Shown: in pieces, positions 1-7,213 of the stretch
Layout of the letters: each line of letters begins with the position of its first letter
Position numbering within the stretch: position 1 is the first letter of the stretch
Assembly: GCA_036269435.1 (NCBI GenBank)
Contig: DATASA010000104.1
Coordinates: 1 to 11,988, forward strand
Direction of reading: 5' to 3'
DNA from: CADCTB01 sp036269435
Lineage (GTDB): Bacteria; Actinomycetota; Acidimicrobiia; Acidimicrobiales; AC-14
Length of the DNA stretch: 11,988 bases
Translations under genes and position numbers: made by a program
The notes under the pieces: generated by a model
Told to the model about the DNA's origin: nothing
Seen by the model: the letters and a program-made list of their open reading frames with translations, nothing else
Database searches by the model: none

Positions 1-774
1 ACGTTCGACCTCGACCCGGGCGGCCGGGACCCTGTCCTCGGCGTCGAGCGCCTGCAGGAGGCGTTCCTGGCCCGCGACCCCGACTACCGGCGGGGCGTCA
101 CCGTGCCGGCCATTGTGGACGTGGCGACGGGCAAAGTCGTCACCAACGACTACGCCCAGATCACCCTCGACCTTTCGACGGAGTGGAAGGTCCATCACCG
201 CCCCGGCGCCCCGGACCTGTACCCGCAGGACCGGCGGGCCGAGCTGGACGAGGTCATGGAGCTCGTCTACCGGGACGTCAACAACGGCGTCTACCGGGCC
301 GGGTTCGCCGGCTCCCAGAAGGCCTACGAGAGGGCGTACGGACGACTGTTCGACCGGATGGACTGGCTCTCGGAACGGCTGACCGCTCAGCGGTACCTCG
401 TGGGCGACACCATCACCGAGGCCGACGTCCGCCTCTTCACCACCCTCGTCCGCTTCGATCCCGTCTACCACGGCCACTTCAAGTGCAATCGCCAGAAGCT
501 GTCGGAGATGCCGGTGCTGTGGGCCTACGCCCGGGACCTGTTCCAGACGCCCGGCTTCGGGGACACCATCGACTTCGACCACATCAAGCGCCACTACTAC
601 CTGGTCCACGTCGACCTGAACCCGTCCGGGCTGGTCCCGGCGTGGCCGGACCTGGCCAACTGGGCGACGCCGCACGGGCGCGACGCGCTCGGTGGCCGTC
701 CCTTCGGCGACGGGACCCCGCCCGGGCCGCCGCCGCCCGGGGAGGTCGTCGCTGCGGTGCCGCCGGCGTCCTGA
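1..774 (+). CDS. Glutathionyl-hydroquinone reductase / Xi-class GST (ECM4/YqjG type), 5'-truncated
   Basis: The reading frame is open from the first base, so the N-terminus, including the expected catalytic-Cys thioredoxin-fold segment, lies outside the window; 257 residues are visible. The stretch with LGVERLQEAF, VTVPAIVD and VVTNDY (about residues 14-43) matches the end of the thioredoxin-like half of ECM4/YqjG proteins. The helical C-terminal half carries family-typical RYLVGDTITEADVRLFTTL, RFDPVYHGHFKCN and a final ATPHGRDALGGRPFGDGTPP. Known family members reduce glutathionyl-hydroquinones in the cytosol. The Pro/Gly-rich last ~20 residues are probably a disordered tail. An internal GTG at 103 lies inside conserved sequence and is not the start. 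It ends 56 bases before gcvT, which seems to have its own promoter, so no functional link to glycine cleavage is implied. Most actinobacteria use mycothiol, so the true thiol substrate is open. Confidence 0.88.
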   Translation, partial: TFDLDPGGRDPVLGVERLQEAFLARDPDYRRGVTVPAIVDVATGKVVTNDYAQITLDLSTEWKVHHRPGAPDLYPQDRRAELDEVMELVYRDVNNGVYRAGFAGSQKAYERAYGRLFDRMDWLSERLTAQRYLVGDTITEADVRLFTTLVRFDPVYHGHFKCNRQKLSEMPVLWAYARDLFQTPGFGDTIDFDHIKRHYYLVHVDLNPSGLVPAWPDLANWATPHGRDALGGRPFGDGTPPGPPPPGEVVAAVPPAS

Positions 775-816
775 GCGGCGGCGCCGGCCGTCGTCGAGGT
801 CCGGGGCAACCGCCGG

Positions 817-822
817 TAGCCT
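817..822 (+). promoter_or_regulatory. Putative -10 box (TAGCCT) of a leaderless gcvT promoter
   Basis: TAGCCT fits the actinobacterial TANNNT -10 pattern and ends 8 bases before the gcvT ATG at 831. Transcription would then begin at or next to the start codon. No Shine-Dalgarno sequence lies in the 823-830 gap. No convincing -35 element is visible (TCGAGG at 794-799 is the best, and weak). Similar boxes precede the genes starting at 4787 and 11182. Confidence 0.5.
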
Positions 823-830
823 CGGGGTCC

Positions 831-1886
831 ATGCCGGAGCGCCGCTCGCCCCTCGATACCGCCCATCGCGCCCTCGGCGCCAAGATGGTGCCGTTCTCGG
901 GCTGGGAGATGCCGCTGTCGTACCCGACCGGCACCCTGGCCGAGCACCGGACGTGCCGGACCGGCGCCGTCGTCTTCGACGTCAGCCACCTGGGCACCGT
1001 CCGCCTCCGCGGTCCGGAGGCCTACGACCGCATCCAGCGCACCCTGACCAACGACCTGCGCAAGGTCGCCCCGGGGCGGGCCCAGTACACCCACCTGCTG
1101 GGCGACGACGGGTCGGTCCTCGACGACATCATCGTCTGGTGGGTGGCGCGCGACGAGTTCCACGTCATGCACAACGCGGCCAACACCCAGCGGGTGCGTG
1201 ACGCCATCGGCGGCGAGGACGTAACCGCCGAGCGGGCCGTGCTCGCGGTCCAGGGGCCGGAGGCCCGAAGGTGGCTGGCCGACGTACTGCCGGCCGCGGC
1301 CGACGTCGCCCGCTTCGCGGTGGCCACCGTGGCCTGGGAGGGCGTGACCTGCGTGGTCGCCGGCACGGGCTACACCGGTGAAGAGGGCGTGGAGATCGCG
1401 GTGCCCGCGGCCGCGGCGACCGCGCTGTGGGAGGCGCTGCTCGACGCCGGCATCCTCCCCGCCGGTCTGGGCGCCCGCGACACCCTGCGCCTGGAAGCCG
1501 GACTGCCGCTGCACGGCCACGAGCTCGGCCCGGGGATCACCCCGGCCCAGGCCGGCCTCGACTGGGTCGTCGCCTGGGGCAAGGGCAACTTCCGGGGGCG
1601 CGACGCGCTCGAAGCGGAGCGCAAGCGGGGTGTGGAGCGGATCCTGCGGGGGCTGGAGGTCGAGGGACGCCAGCCGCCACGGGCCGGGTACAAGGTCATC
1701 ATCGACGGTGCCGTGGTCGGGGAGGTCACCAGCGGGAACTTCTCACCGACGCTCGGCCGGGGCATCGCCCTCGCCTTCGTCCCTCCGCCGCTCAAGGCCG
1801 GAGCGTCGGTGTCGGTCGACGCCCGGGGCCAGCGCATGCCGGCCCGGGTGGTCTATCCGCCGTTCGTCGCCCGCCGGCGGGGCTGA
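831..1886 (+). CDS. gcvT: Glycine cleavage system T protein, aminomethyltransferase (EC 2.1.2.10)
   Basis: This 351-residue protein is close to the usual T-protein length. T protein takes the aminomethyl group from lipoyl-H protein and transfers it to tetrahydrofolate, giving 5,10-methylene-THF and ammonia in the cytosol. The N-terminal GCV_T domain shows PFSGWEMPLSYPTGTLAEH near residues 21-39, DVSHLG, and LGDDGSVLDDIIVWW. In the last, Asp98 aligns with the catalytic folate-domain Asp of E. coli and Thermotoga GcvT. GTGYTGEEGVEI, LGARDTLRLEAGLPLHGHEL and the C-terminal GEVTSGNFSPTLGRGIALAFV are all standard. The ATG at 831 is chosen because homology begins immediately and a -10-like box sits 8 bases upstream with no room for an RBS. 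Stop to the gcvPA start is 11 bases, so the genes are probably co-transcribed. A YgfZ-like paralogue is less likely because the full GcvT motif set is present and gcvP follows. Confidence 0.95.
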   Translation: MPERRSPLDTAHRALGAKMVPFSGWEMPLSYPTGTLAEHRTCRTGAVVFDVSHLGTVRLRGPEAYDRIQRTLTNDLRKVAPGRAQYTHLLGDDGSVLDDIIVWWVARDEFHVMHNAANTQRVRDAIGGEDVTAERAVLAVQGPEARRWLADVLPAAADVARFAVATVAWEGVTCVVAGTGYTGEEGVEIAVPAAAATALWEALLDAGILPAGLGARDTLRLEAGLPLHGHELGPGITPAQAGLDWVVAWGKGNFRGRDALEAERKRGVERILRGLEVEGRQPPRAGYKVIIDGAVVGEVTSGNFSPTLGRGIALAFVPPPLKAGASVSVDARGQRMPARVVYPPFVARRRG

Positions 1887-1897
1887 GCGGCACCGGC

Positions 1898-3223
1898 ATG
1901 GCGCACTTCGTCCCCCACACCGACGCCGAGGTGGCCGAGATGCTCGGCGCGCTCGGCCTGTCGTGCCTCGACGAGCTCTTCGACGCCGTCCCCGCCGCCC
2001 TCCGCCTGGCCGGCGGCCTGGACATGGAGCCGGGGCTGGCCGAGGCCGACGTCGCCGGGCGCTTCGACGCCTACGCCGCGGCCAACCGCCCGGTCGGGCA
2101 CGACCTGGTCTGCTTCGCCGGGGCCGGCGCCTACGACCACGACATCCCGGCGGTGGTCAACCGCCTGGCCTTCCGCTCCGAGTTCGTCACCGCGTACACG
2201 CCCTATCAGCCCGAGGTCGCCCAGGGCGTGCTCCAGGCCCTCTTCGAGTACCAGACGCTGGTGTGCCGGCTGTTCGGTACCGACGTCGCCAACGCGTCGC
2301 TGTACGACGGCGCATCGGCGTGCGTCGAGGCGGTCAACCTGGCCGTCGCCGCCACCGGCCGCCACGAGGTCTGGGTCTCCCGGGGCGTCCATCCCCAGTG
2401 GCGCCAGGTGGTGGCCACCATGGCGGTGGGGACCGGGCACCGCATCGTCGACGTGGCCCTGGACGACGGGCTGACCGCCTGGCCGGTGGAGGGCCAGCCG
2501 GGCGCCATCCTCGTCCAGAACCCGAACTACCTCGGCTGCCTGGAGGACCTGGCCGGGGCGGCTGCGCTGGCCCGCCGGCTCGGAGCGCTGCTGCTGGTGG
2601 CCGCCGACCCGGTGTCGGCCGGCCTGCTCCGATCACCCGGGTCGGTGGGTGCCGACGTGGTGGTGGGGGAGGGGCAGCCCTTCGGCGCCCCCCTGTCGTT
2701 CGGAGGCCCCTACCTCGGCCTGTTCGCCTGCCGGCGGGAGCACGTCCGGCGGCTGCCGGGCCGGCTCGTCGGGGAGACGGTCGACACCGAGGGCCGGCGG
2801 GCCTACGTGACCACCCTGCGGACACGGGAGCAGGACATCCGCCGGGAGAAGGCGTCCTCCAACGTCTGCACCAACCAGACCCTCATGGCCGTGGCCTTCC
2901 TCGTCCATCTCGGCTGGCTGGGAACTCCGGGGCTGCGCGAGCTCGCCCTGCGCTGCGCCCGGGGCACGCGGTACTGCCGGGAGGCGCTGCTCGGCATCGA
3001 GGGCGTCGAGCCGGCGGCCGCCGCCCCGGTGCTGCGGGAGTTCGCGGTCCGCACCGCGGTCGCCGCCGACGTCGTGGTCGACCGCATGGCCGAGGAGGGT
3101 TTCCTGGCCGGCGTGGCCCTGGGCGACGAGTACGGCGGCGGCCTCCTGGTCGCCGTCACCGAGAAGCGGACCCGCGCCGAGATCGACGCCTACGCCGCCG
3201 CCCTCGAGAAGGTGGTCCGGTGA
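1898..3223 (+). CDS. gcvPA: Glycine dehydrogenase (decarboxylating) subunit 1, P protein N-terminal half
   Basis: The 441-residue product has the normal length for the GcvPA half of a split P protein. With GcvPB it forms the PLP-dependent decarboxylase that releases CO2 from glycine and loads the methylamine on lipoyl-H protein. Family motifs run throughout: FAGAGAYDHDIPAVV (residues 73-87), FVTAYTPYQPEVAQGVLQAL, FEYQTLVCRLFGTDVANASL, a GASACVEAVN segment, and near the end REQDIRREKASSNVCTNQTL (around residues 308-327). The PLP lysine is in the partner subunit, so its absence here is expected. The start is the ATG at 1898, 11 bases after the gcvT stop; homology to the family N-terminus (HTDAEVAEML) starts at residue 7. 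No obvious Shine-Dalgarno is seen, which suggests translational coupling. The stop overlaps the gcvPB start (GTGA). Confidence 0.96.
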   Translation: MAHFVPHTDAEVAEMLGALGLSCLDELFDAVPAALRLAGGLDMEPGLAEADVAGRFDAYAAANRPVGHDLVCFAGAGAYDHDIPAVVNRLAFRSEFVTAYTPYQPEVAQGVLQALFEYQTLVCRLFGTDVANASLYDGASACVEAVNLAVAATGRHEVWVSRGVHPQWRQVVATMAVGTGHRIVDVALDDGLTAWPVEGQPGAILVQNPNYLGCLEDLAGAAALARRLGALLLVAADPVSAGLLRSPGSVGADVVVGEGQPFGAPLSFGGPYLGLFACRREHVRRLPGRLVGETVDTEGRRAYVTTLRTREQDIRREKASSNVCTNQTLMAVAFLVHLGWLGTPGLRELALRCARGTRYCREALLGIEGVEPAAAAPVLREFAVRTAVAADVVVDRMAEEGFLAGVALGDEYGGGLLVAVTEKRTRAEIDAYAAALEKVVR

Positions 3224-4758
3224 GCACCGCCGACGCGAGCCCGGCGCCCGGGGGCCGGGCGACGAGCAGCCCCCTGATGGGCCACGACGCCGAGCCCACG
3301 CTCTTCGAGCTGTCCGCGCCCGGGCGGATCTCGGCCAACTTCCGGGCCACCGGCGTGCCGGAGTGGACCGCCGAGGAGCTGGTGCCGGCCGCTTCACTGC
3401 GGAGCGAGCCCACCCCCGTGGCCGAGGTGTCAGAGCGCGATCTCGTCGCCCATCTCACCAGGCTCAGCTCCCGGCAGTTCTCGGTCGACCTGGGCGCCTA
3501 CCCGCTCGGCTCCTGCACGATGAAGTACAACCCCAAGCTGTGCGACGACGCCGTGGCCCGGGCCGGGCTGGCCGACGTCCACCCCGCGTCGCCGCCGTCG
3601 CTGACCCAGGGGTGGATGGCGCTGCTGGCCGACCTGGAGACGGCGCTGTGCCGGATCACCGGCATGGCCGGCGCCACGCTGCAGCCGCCGGCGGGCGCGG
3701 CCGGCGAGCTCACCGGCCTGCTGTTGATGCGGGCCTGGCACGACGACGCCGGTCAGGGCGGCCGGCGCCGGCGGGTGCTGATCCCCGACTCGGCCCACGG
3801 CACCAACCCCGCGTCGGTGACCCTCGGCGGCTACGAGGTGACCCAAGTTCCGTCGGACGGCCGGGGCTGCGTCGACCTCGACGCGCTGGCCGCCCGGCTC
3901 GACGACGACGTGGCCGGGATCATGCTCACCAACCCGAACACGCTGGGCCTGTTCGAGGAGGACATCGTCCCCATCGCCGCCGCGGTGCACGAGGTCGGCG
4001 GCCTGCTCTACTACGACGGGGCCAACCTCAACGCCATCCTCGGCGTCACCCGGCCGGGCGACATGGGCTTCGACATCGTGCACATGAACCTGCACAAGAC
4101 GTTCGCAGTGCCCCACGGCGGCGGCGGCCCCGGCGCCGGCCCGGTGGCGGTGACCGAGCGCCTGACGCCCTACCTCCCCGGCCCCCGGCCGGTGCGGGCG
4201 AAGACCGGGGCCGACAGCGGCGACGGCGCCTACGAATGGATGGAGCCGGAGCGCTCGATCGGCCGCGTCCACTCCTGGCACGGCAACGCACTGGCCCTGG
4301 CCCTGGCGTGGTCGTACATCCTGGCCAACGGGGGCGACGGTCTCCGCCGGGTGTCCGACGCGGCCGTGCTCAACGCCAACTGGCTGCGGAACCGACTTCG
4401 GGACACCTACGACATCCCCTTCGACCGGCCGTGCATGCACGAGTTCGTGGCCTCGGCGGCCAACCTCAAGCGGGCCCAGGGCCTGCGGGCCGTCGACGTG
4501 GCCAAGCGGCTGCTGGAGGAGGGCTTCCACTCGCCGACGGTGTACTTCCCCCTGGTGGTGGAGGAGGCCCTGATGATCGAGCCCACCGAGACCGAGAGTC
4601 CCCAGACCCTCGAGGCGCTGGCCGACGCCCTGGTGCGCATCGCCGCCGACTCCGGCGACGACGCCCACCACGCACCGCGGACGTCGCCGGTCGGCCGGGT
4701 CGACGAAGCCCGCGCCGCCCGCCAGCTCATCCCGACCTGGGACGCCCGCCCGAGCTAG
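3220..4758 (+). CDS. gcvPB: Glycine dehydrogenase (decarboxylating) subunit 2, P protein C-terminal half with PLP lysine
   Basis: The 512-residue protein is the catalytic half of the split glycine decarboxylase. It shows DLGAYPLGSCTMKYNPK (about 90-106), IPDSAHGTNPASVTLGGYEV, MLTNPNTLGLFEEDI, YYDGANLNAI and NLHKTFAVPHGGGGPGAGPV. In the last of these, Lys293 is the expected Schiff-base lysine for PLP. The C-terminal RVDEARAARQLIPTW is also typical. The start is taken as the GTG at 3220, which overlaps the gcvPA stop by 4 bases (GTGA) and follows a GAGAAGG Shine-Dalgarno at 3206-3212. An in-frame ATG at 3277 would give 493 residues and sits just before the conserved EPTLFELS segment, so it is a possible alternative. 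The first ~20 residues from the GTG are Ala/Gly/Ser-rich and not conserved. The gene ends the glycine-cleavage set; neither gcvH nor lpd is adjacent. Confidence 0.96.
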   Translation: MSTADASPAPGGRATSSPLMGHDAEPTLFELSAPGRISANFRATGVPEWTAEELVPAASLRSEPTPVAEVSERDLVAHLTRLSSRQFSVDLGAYPLGSCTMKYNPKLCDDAVARAGLADVHPASPPSLTQGWMALLADLETALCRITGMAGATLQPPAGAAGELTGLLLMRAWHDDAGQGGRRRRVLIPDSAHGTNPASVTLGGYEVTQVPSDGRGCVDLDALAARLDDDVAGIMLTNPNTLGLFEEDIVPIAAAVHEVGGLLYYDGANLNAILGVTRPGDMGFDIVHMNLHKTFAVPHGGGGPGAGPVAVTERLTPYLPGPRPVRAKTGADSGDGAYEWMEPERSIGRVHSWHGNALALALAWSYILANGGDGLRRVSDAAVLNANWLRNRLRDTYDIPFDRPCMHEFVASAANLKRAQGLRAVDVAKRLLEEGFHSPTVYFPLVVEEALMIEPTETESPQTLEALADALVRIAADSGDDAHHAPRTSPVGRVDEARAARQLIPTWDARPS

Positions 4759-4773
4759 GTCCGGGGCGACTTG

Positions 4774-4779
4774 TAGGCT
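4774..4779 (+). promoter_or_regulatory. Putative -10 box (TAGGCT), leaderless promoter of the copper operon
   Basis: TAGGCT lies in the 28-base gap after gcvPB and ends 7 bases before the ATG at 4787, the spacing expected when the start codon is at the 5' end of the transcript. No Shine-Dalgarno occurs in 4780-4786. A -35 would have to fall at the gcvPB stop codon (around 4751-4756), where the match to TTGACA is poor. No terminator hairpin separates gcvPB from this gene, so read-through from gcv is also possible. Confidence 0.5.
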
Positions 4780-4786
4780 GGCCGGC

Positions 4787-5401
4787 ATGGCCCCGCGCCG
4801 CCTCTCGTTGCGGACAACGGCCCTTGTGCTGGCGGGGGTCGCCGGGGTCGTGCTGGCCCACGCCCTCGACTACCTGCTGATCATCCGCTCGCCGGCGCAG
4901 CGCGCCGCCGAGCTGGCCCGGACCGGCCACGGCTGGTGGCCCTCCGCGGTCGCCGCCGGCGTGGTCTCCGCCGGGCTGGCCCTCGTTCTGGCCACGGCAC
5001 GCGGTGCGGCCGGGGCCGTGTTCCGCCGGGCGGCCGAGTCGGCATCGGCCACGGTCGGGCGGGACCTCGGGTGGATGGCACTGTGGCAGACCAGCCTCTT
5101 CGCCACCCTCGAGGTGTTCGAGCGCATCGGCGCCCACCGGTCCCCGGTCGAGCTCCTGCACGGCCCGCTGTTCGCCGTCGGGCTGCTGCTGCAGGTCGGG
5201 GTGGCCGTGGCCGTGGTCGGCCTGCTGCGGGGGATCGAGCGGGGGACGGCCGCCGTGGCCGAGACCGTGCTGGCCGGCCGACGGTCGCCGGGACGAGCCC
5301 GGCGCCGGGTCTTCGGCGCCTCGCCGCTGCCGGTCGTCGGGGGCGGGAACGTGTTCGGGCGCCACGAGGCCCGGGGGCCACCGCTCAGCCTGGCTGCCTG
5401 A
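4787..5401 (+). CDS. Four-helix membrane protein of unknown function at the head of a copper operon
   Basis: I do not recognise a named family. The 204-residue product has about four hydrophobic segments (roughly residues 9-32, 50-70, 92-112 and 120-148), with basic residues at the N-terminus and after the last helix, so it is probably an inner-membrane protein. Histidines sit at or near membrane borders: LAHALDYL (H25), TGHGWW (H48), IGAH (H117) and LLHGPLF (H125). The C-terminal ~50 residues are Arg/Gly/Pro-rich and end in RGPPLSLAA. It starts 28 bases after gcvPB behind a -10-like box and ends 30 bases before copCD on the same strand. Small membrane proteins with a TGHG-type motif beside copC genes are, from memory, common in actinobacteria. 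A role in copper handling is inferred from position only. Confidence 0.75.
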   Translation: MAPRRLSLRTTALVLAGVAGVVLAHALDYLLIIRSPAQRAAELARTGHGWWPSAVAAGVVSAGLALVLATARGAAGAVFRRAAESASATVGRDLGWMALWQTSLFATLEVFERIGAHRSPVELLHGPLFAVGLLLQVGVAVAVVGLLRGIERGTAAVAETVLAGRRSPGRARRRVFGASPLPVVGGGNVFGRHEARGPPLSLAA

Positions 5402-5412
5402 CCGGTCCCACC

Positions 5413-5426
5413 CCTCTGCTGAGAGG
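5413..5426 (+). promoter_or_regulatory. RBS of copCD, with its Shine-Dalgarno inside a small hairpin
   Basis: GAGAGG at 5421-5426 is the Shine-Dalgarno, 5 bases before the ATG at 5432. The sequence CCTCT (5413-5417), GCTG loop, AGAGG (5422-5426) forms a perfect 5-bp stem that would cover the ribosome-binding site in the mRNA. A ribosome terminating at the upstream stop (5401) would reach into the left arm, so the arrangement could couple copCD translation to the upstream gene. The hairpin is small and its stability was not computed. Confidence 0.45.
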
Positions 5427-5431
5427 TTGCC

Positions 5432-7213
5432 ATGACACTCCGTCGCCTCGCGGCTCTCGTCGCGCTGGCTCTGGGAGTGGCGTTGGCCGCGGCCCCCCCG
5501 GCCTCGGCCCACGCGCTGCTCCTACGCACCGAACCGGGTCCCCAGACGACGGTCAAGACACCGCCGTCGTCGGTCAAGCTGTTCTTCTCCGAGCCGGTCG
5601 AGGTCACGTTCGGGGCCATCCGCGTCTTCGACGTGGACGGCAAGCGCGTCGACCCCGGCAGCTTCCACCGCGTCGGCAACGGCAGTGAGGTCGACGTCCC
5701 GCTGAGGCCGCTCAAGGACGGCACCTACACCGTCACCTGGAGGGCGGTGTCGGCCGACGGCCATCCGGTCAGCGGCGGATTCACGTTCTACATCGGCAAC
5801 CCGTCGACGATCTCCGCCGTCGCCATCCCGTCCGACCAGGGCGCGGGCCGAGCGGTCGGGTGGGGCTTCGGCGCGGTCCGGTTCGCGTGGTTCAGCGCCC
5901 TGTTGGTGCTGATCGGCGCCGTCGTCGTGCGACGGTGGGTGTGGACGCCGGCCGTGCGTGAGGCCGGGCTGGTGACGTCGGAGGCGGCGTCGGCGTTCCG
6001 CCGACGATTCCGCCAGGTGCTGCTGGGCGCGTGGGTGGCCCTGGCCGTGGTGGGGGCGGTGGCGCTGCTGTTCCAGGCGACGACCGCGTCGGGCCTCTCC
6101 TTGCTCTCGGCCGCCCGGCCCAAAATTCTCGGGGAGGTCCTGCACACCAATTACGGGCGGCTGTGGCTGGCCCAGATGGCGTTGACCGCGGCCATCGCCG
6201 TGCCGGTCGTCGCCCTGGCCGGGGCCAAGCTGCGGTGGGGCGTACGGCCCTCGACGTGGGTGTGGCTGGTGCTCGGGCTCGGGGTCGCGCTGGCGGCCGA
6301 CGCGGGCATGAACGGCCACGCCCGCACGGTCGCCCACCCGACCGTCGGCGTCGCCTCGATCACCGCTCACCTGATGGCCGTGGCCGTCTGGGTCGGCGGC
6401 CTGGCCGTGCTGGTCGGCGTCGGCGGGCCGGCGTGGCGGACGTTGGCGTCGCCCGAGCGGCGAGCGCTGCTGCGCCGGCTGCTGCCCCGCTTCTCCCGGC
6501 TGGCCATGGCGGCCGTCGCCGTGGTCGTGCTCACCGGGGTCCTCAACTCGTACCTGGAGCTGGCCCACATCAGCGACCTCTGGCGGCTCACGTACGGGCG
6601 GGTCATCCTGGCCAAGATCGTGCTGCTGGGGCTGGCGCTGGTCCTGGCCGCCCGCCACCGGTGGGTGTTCCCCAAGCGCCTGGCCGGGCCCGCCCCGGCG
6701 GTGGCGGTGGCCGGCGTGGGCCCGGGGGCGGCGAAGGCGGAGGCGGCGGCCGACCCGGACGAGGCCGACCCCGTGGAGGCGTTCGAGCGGTCGTCGCGCT
6801 GGGAGGCGGTGCTGCTCGGCCTGGTGGTGGCCTTCACCGCCGGGCTGGTGGTGCTCGTCCCCGGCCGCACCATCGCCCTCGCCGCCTCGGGGCCGGTCAA
6901 CCAGACCGCCCGGACCGGCGGCTACACCGTCCAGTTGTACATCGACCCGACCGCGGTCGGGGCCAACGAGGTCCACGTCTCGTTCGTCACCCCGTCCGGG
7001 CTGGCCGCGGCCGAGGTGGCGACGGTGAAGGTCGACCTCACCCAGCTCGGCTCGCCGCCGGCCACCCTGGCCATGCGCCTGATCTCGCCCGGCCACTTCG
7101 TCGGCGACACCACCCTTCCCGCGCCGGGCCGGTACGACCTCTCGGTCGTCGCCGACACCGGGACGGCCACCTTCCACTTCCAACTTCGTTCGAGCAAGGG
7201 AGCTCACACGTGA
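5432..7213 (+). CDS. Copper resistance/import protein, CopC-CopD fusion with C-terminal YtkA-like domain (YcnJ-type)
   Basis: The 593-residue protein has three parts. Residues 1-26 are a signal peptide ending ASA, with His27 as the predicted mature N-terminus. The CopC domain follows (27-125) with SADGHPVSGGFTF, where D109 and H111 match CopC copper ligands. About eight membrane segments form the CopD domain (roughly 147-410, plus one at 458-477). It includes AGMNGHARTVAHP and TAHLMAVAVWVGG; H296, H302 and H313 are candidate intramembrane copper ligands. The outward C-terminal domain (about 495-586) is a beta-rich YtkA/FixH-like fold. B. subtilis YcnJ is the characterised CopC-CopD relative and supports copper uptake; actinobacterial fusions are annotated as copper resistance. 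An acidic Ala-rich loop (residues 420-455) looks cytoplasmic. The GTGA overlap with the next gene, a YcnI homologue, supports the assignment. Direction of copper movement cannot be told from sequence. Confidence 0.92.
   Translation: MTLRRLAALVALALGVALAAAPPASAHALLLRTEPGPQTTVKTPPSSVKLFFSEPVEVTFGAIRVFDVDGKRVDPGSFHRVGNGSEVDVPLRPLKDGTYTVTWRAVSADGHPVSGGFTFYIGNPSTISAVAIPSDQGAGRAVGWGFGAVRFAWFSALLVLIGAVVVRRWVWTPAVREAGLVTSEAASAFRRRFRQVLLGAWVALAVVGAVALLFQATTASGLSLLSAARPKILGEVLHTNYGRLWLAQMALTAAIAVPVVALAGAKLRWGVRPSTWVWLVLGLGVALAADAGMNGHARTVAHPTVGVASITAHLMAVAVWVGGLAVLVGVGGPAWRTLASPERRALLRRLLPRFSRLAMAAVAVVVLTGVLNSYLELAHISDLWRLTYGRVILAKIVLLGLALVLAARHRWVFPKRLAGPAPAVAVAGVGPGAAKAEAAADPDEADPVEAFERSSRWEAVLLGLVVAFTAGLVVLVPGRTIALAASGPVNQTARTGGYTVQLYIDPTAVGANEVHVSFVTPSGLAAAEVATVKVDLTQLGSPPATLAMRLISPGHFVGDTTLPAPGRYDLSVVADTGTATFHFQLRSSKGAHT

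Noticed and set aside
183..830. Upstream extension of the gcvT frame
   Set aside because: The added ~216 residues are Arg/Pro-rich and overlap the GST gene; GcvT homology starts right at the ATG at 831.
775..830. Glycine riboswitch upstream of gcvT
   Set aside because: The gap is only 56 bases, too short for a glycine aptamer, and the -10-like box implies no 5' leader.
3430..4788. Long open frame antisense to gcvPB (452 codons)
   Set aside because: It is a shadow of the G/C-biased third positions of gcvPB: Gly/Val/His/Arg-rich, no recognisable domain, and the opposite strand is a clear GcvPB.
5522..7207. Long open frame antisense to the CopCD gene (561 codons)
   Set aside because: The product is a low-complexity Arg/Gly/His/Gln string with no signal or domain, while the + strand encodes CopC-CopD with all motifs.
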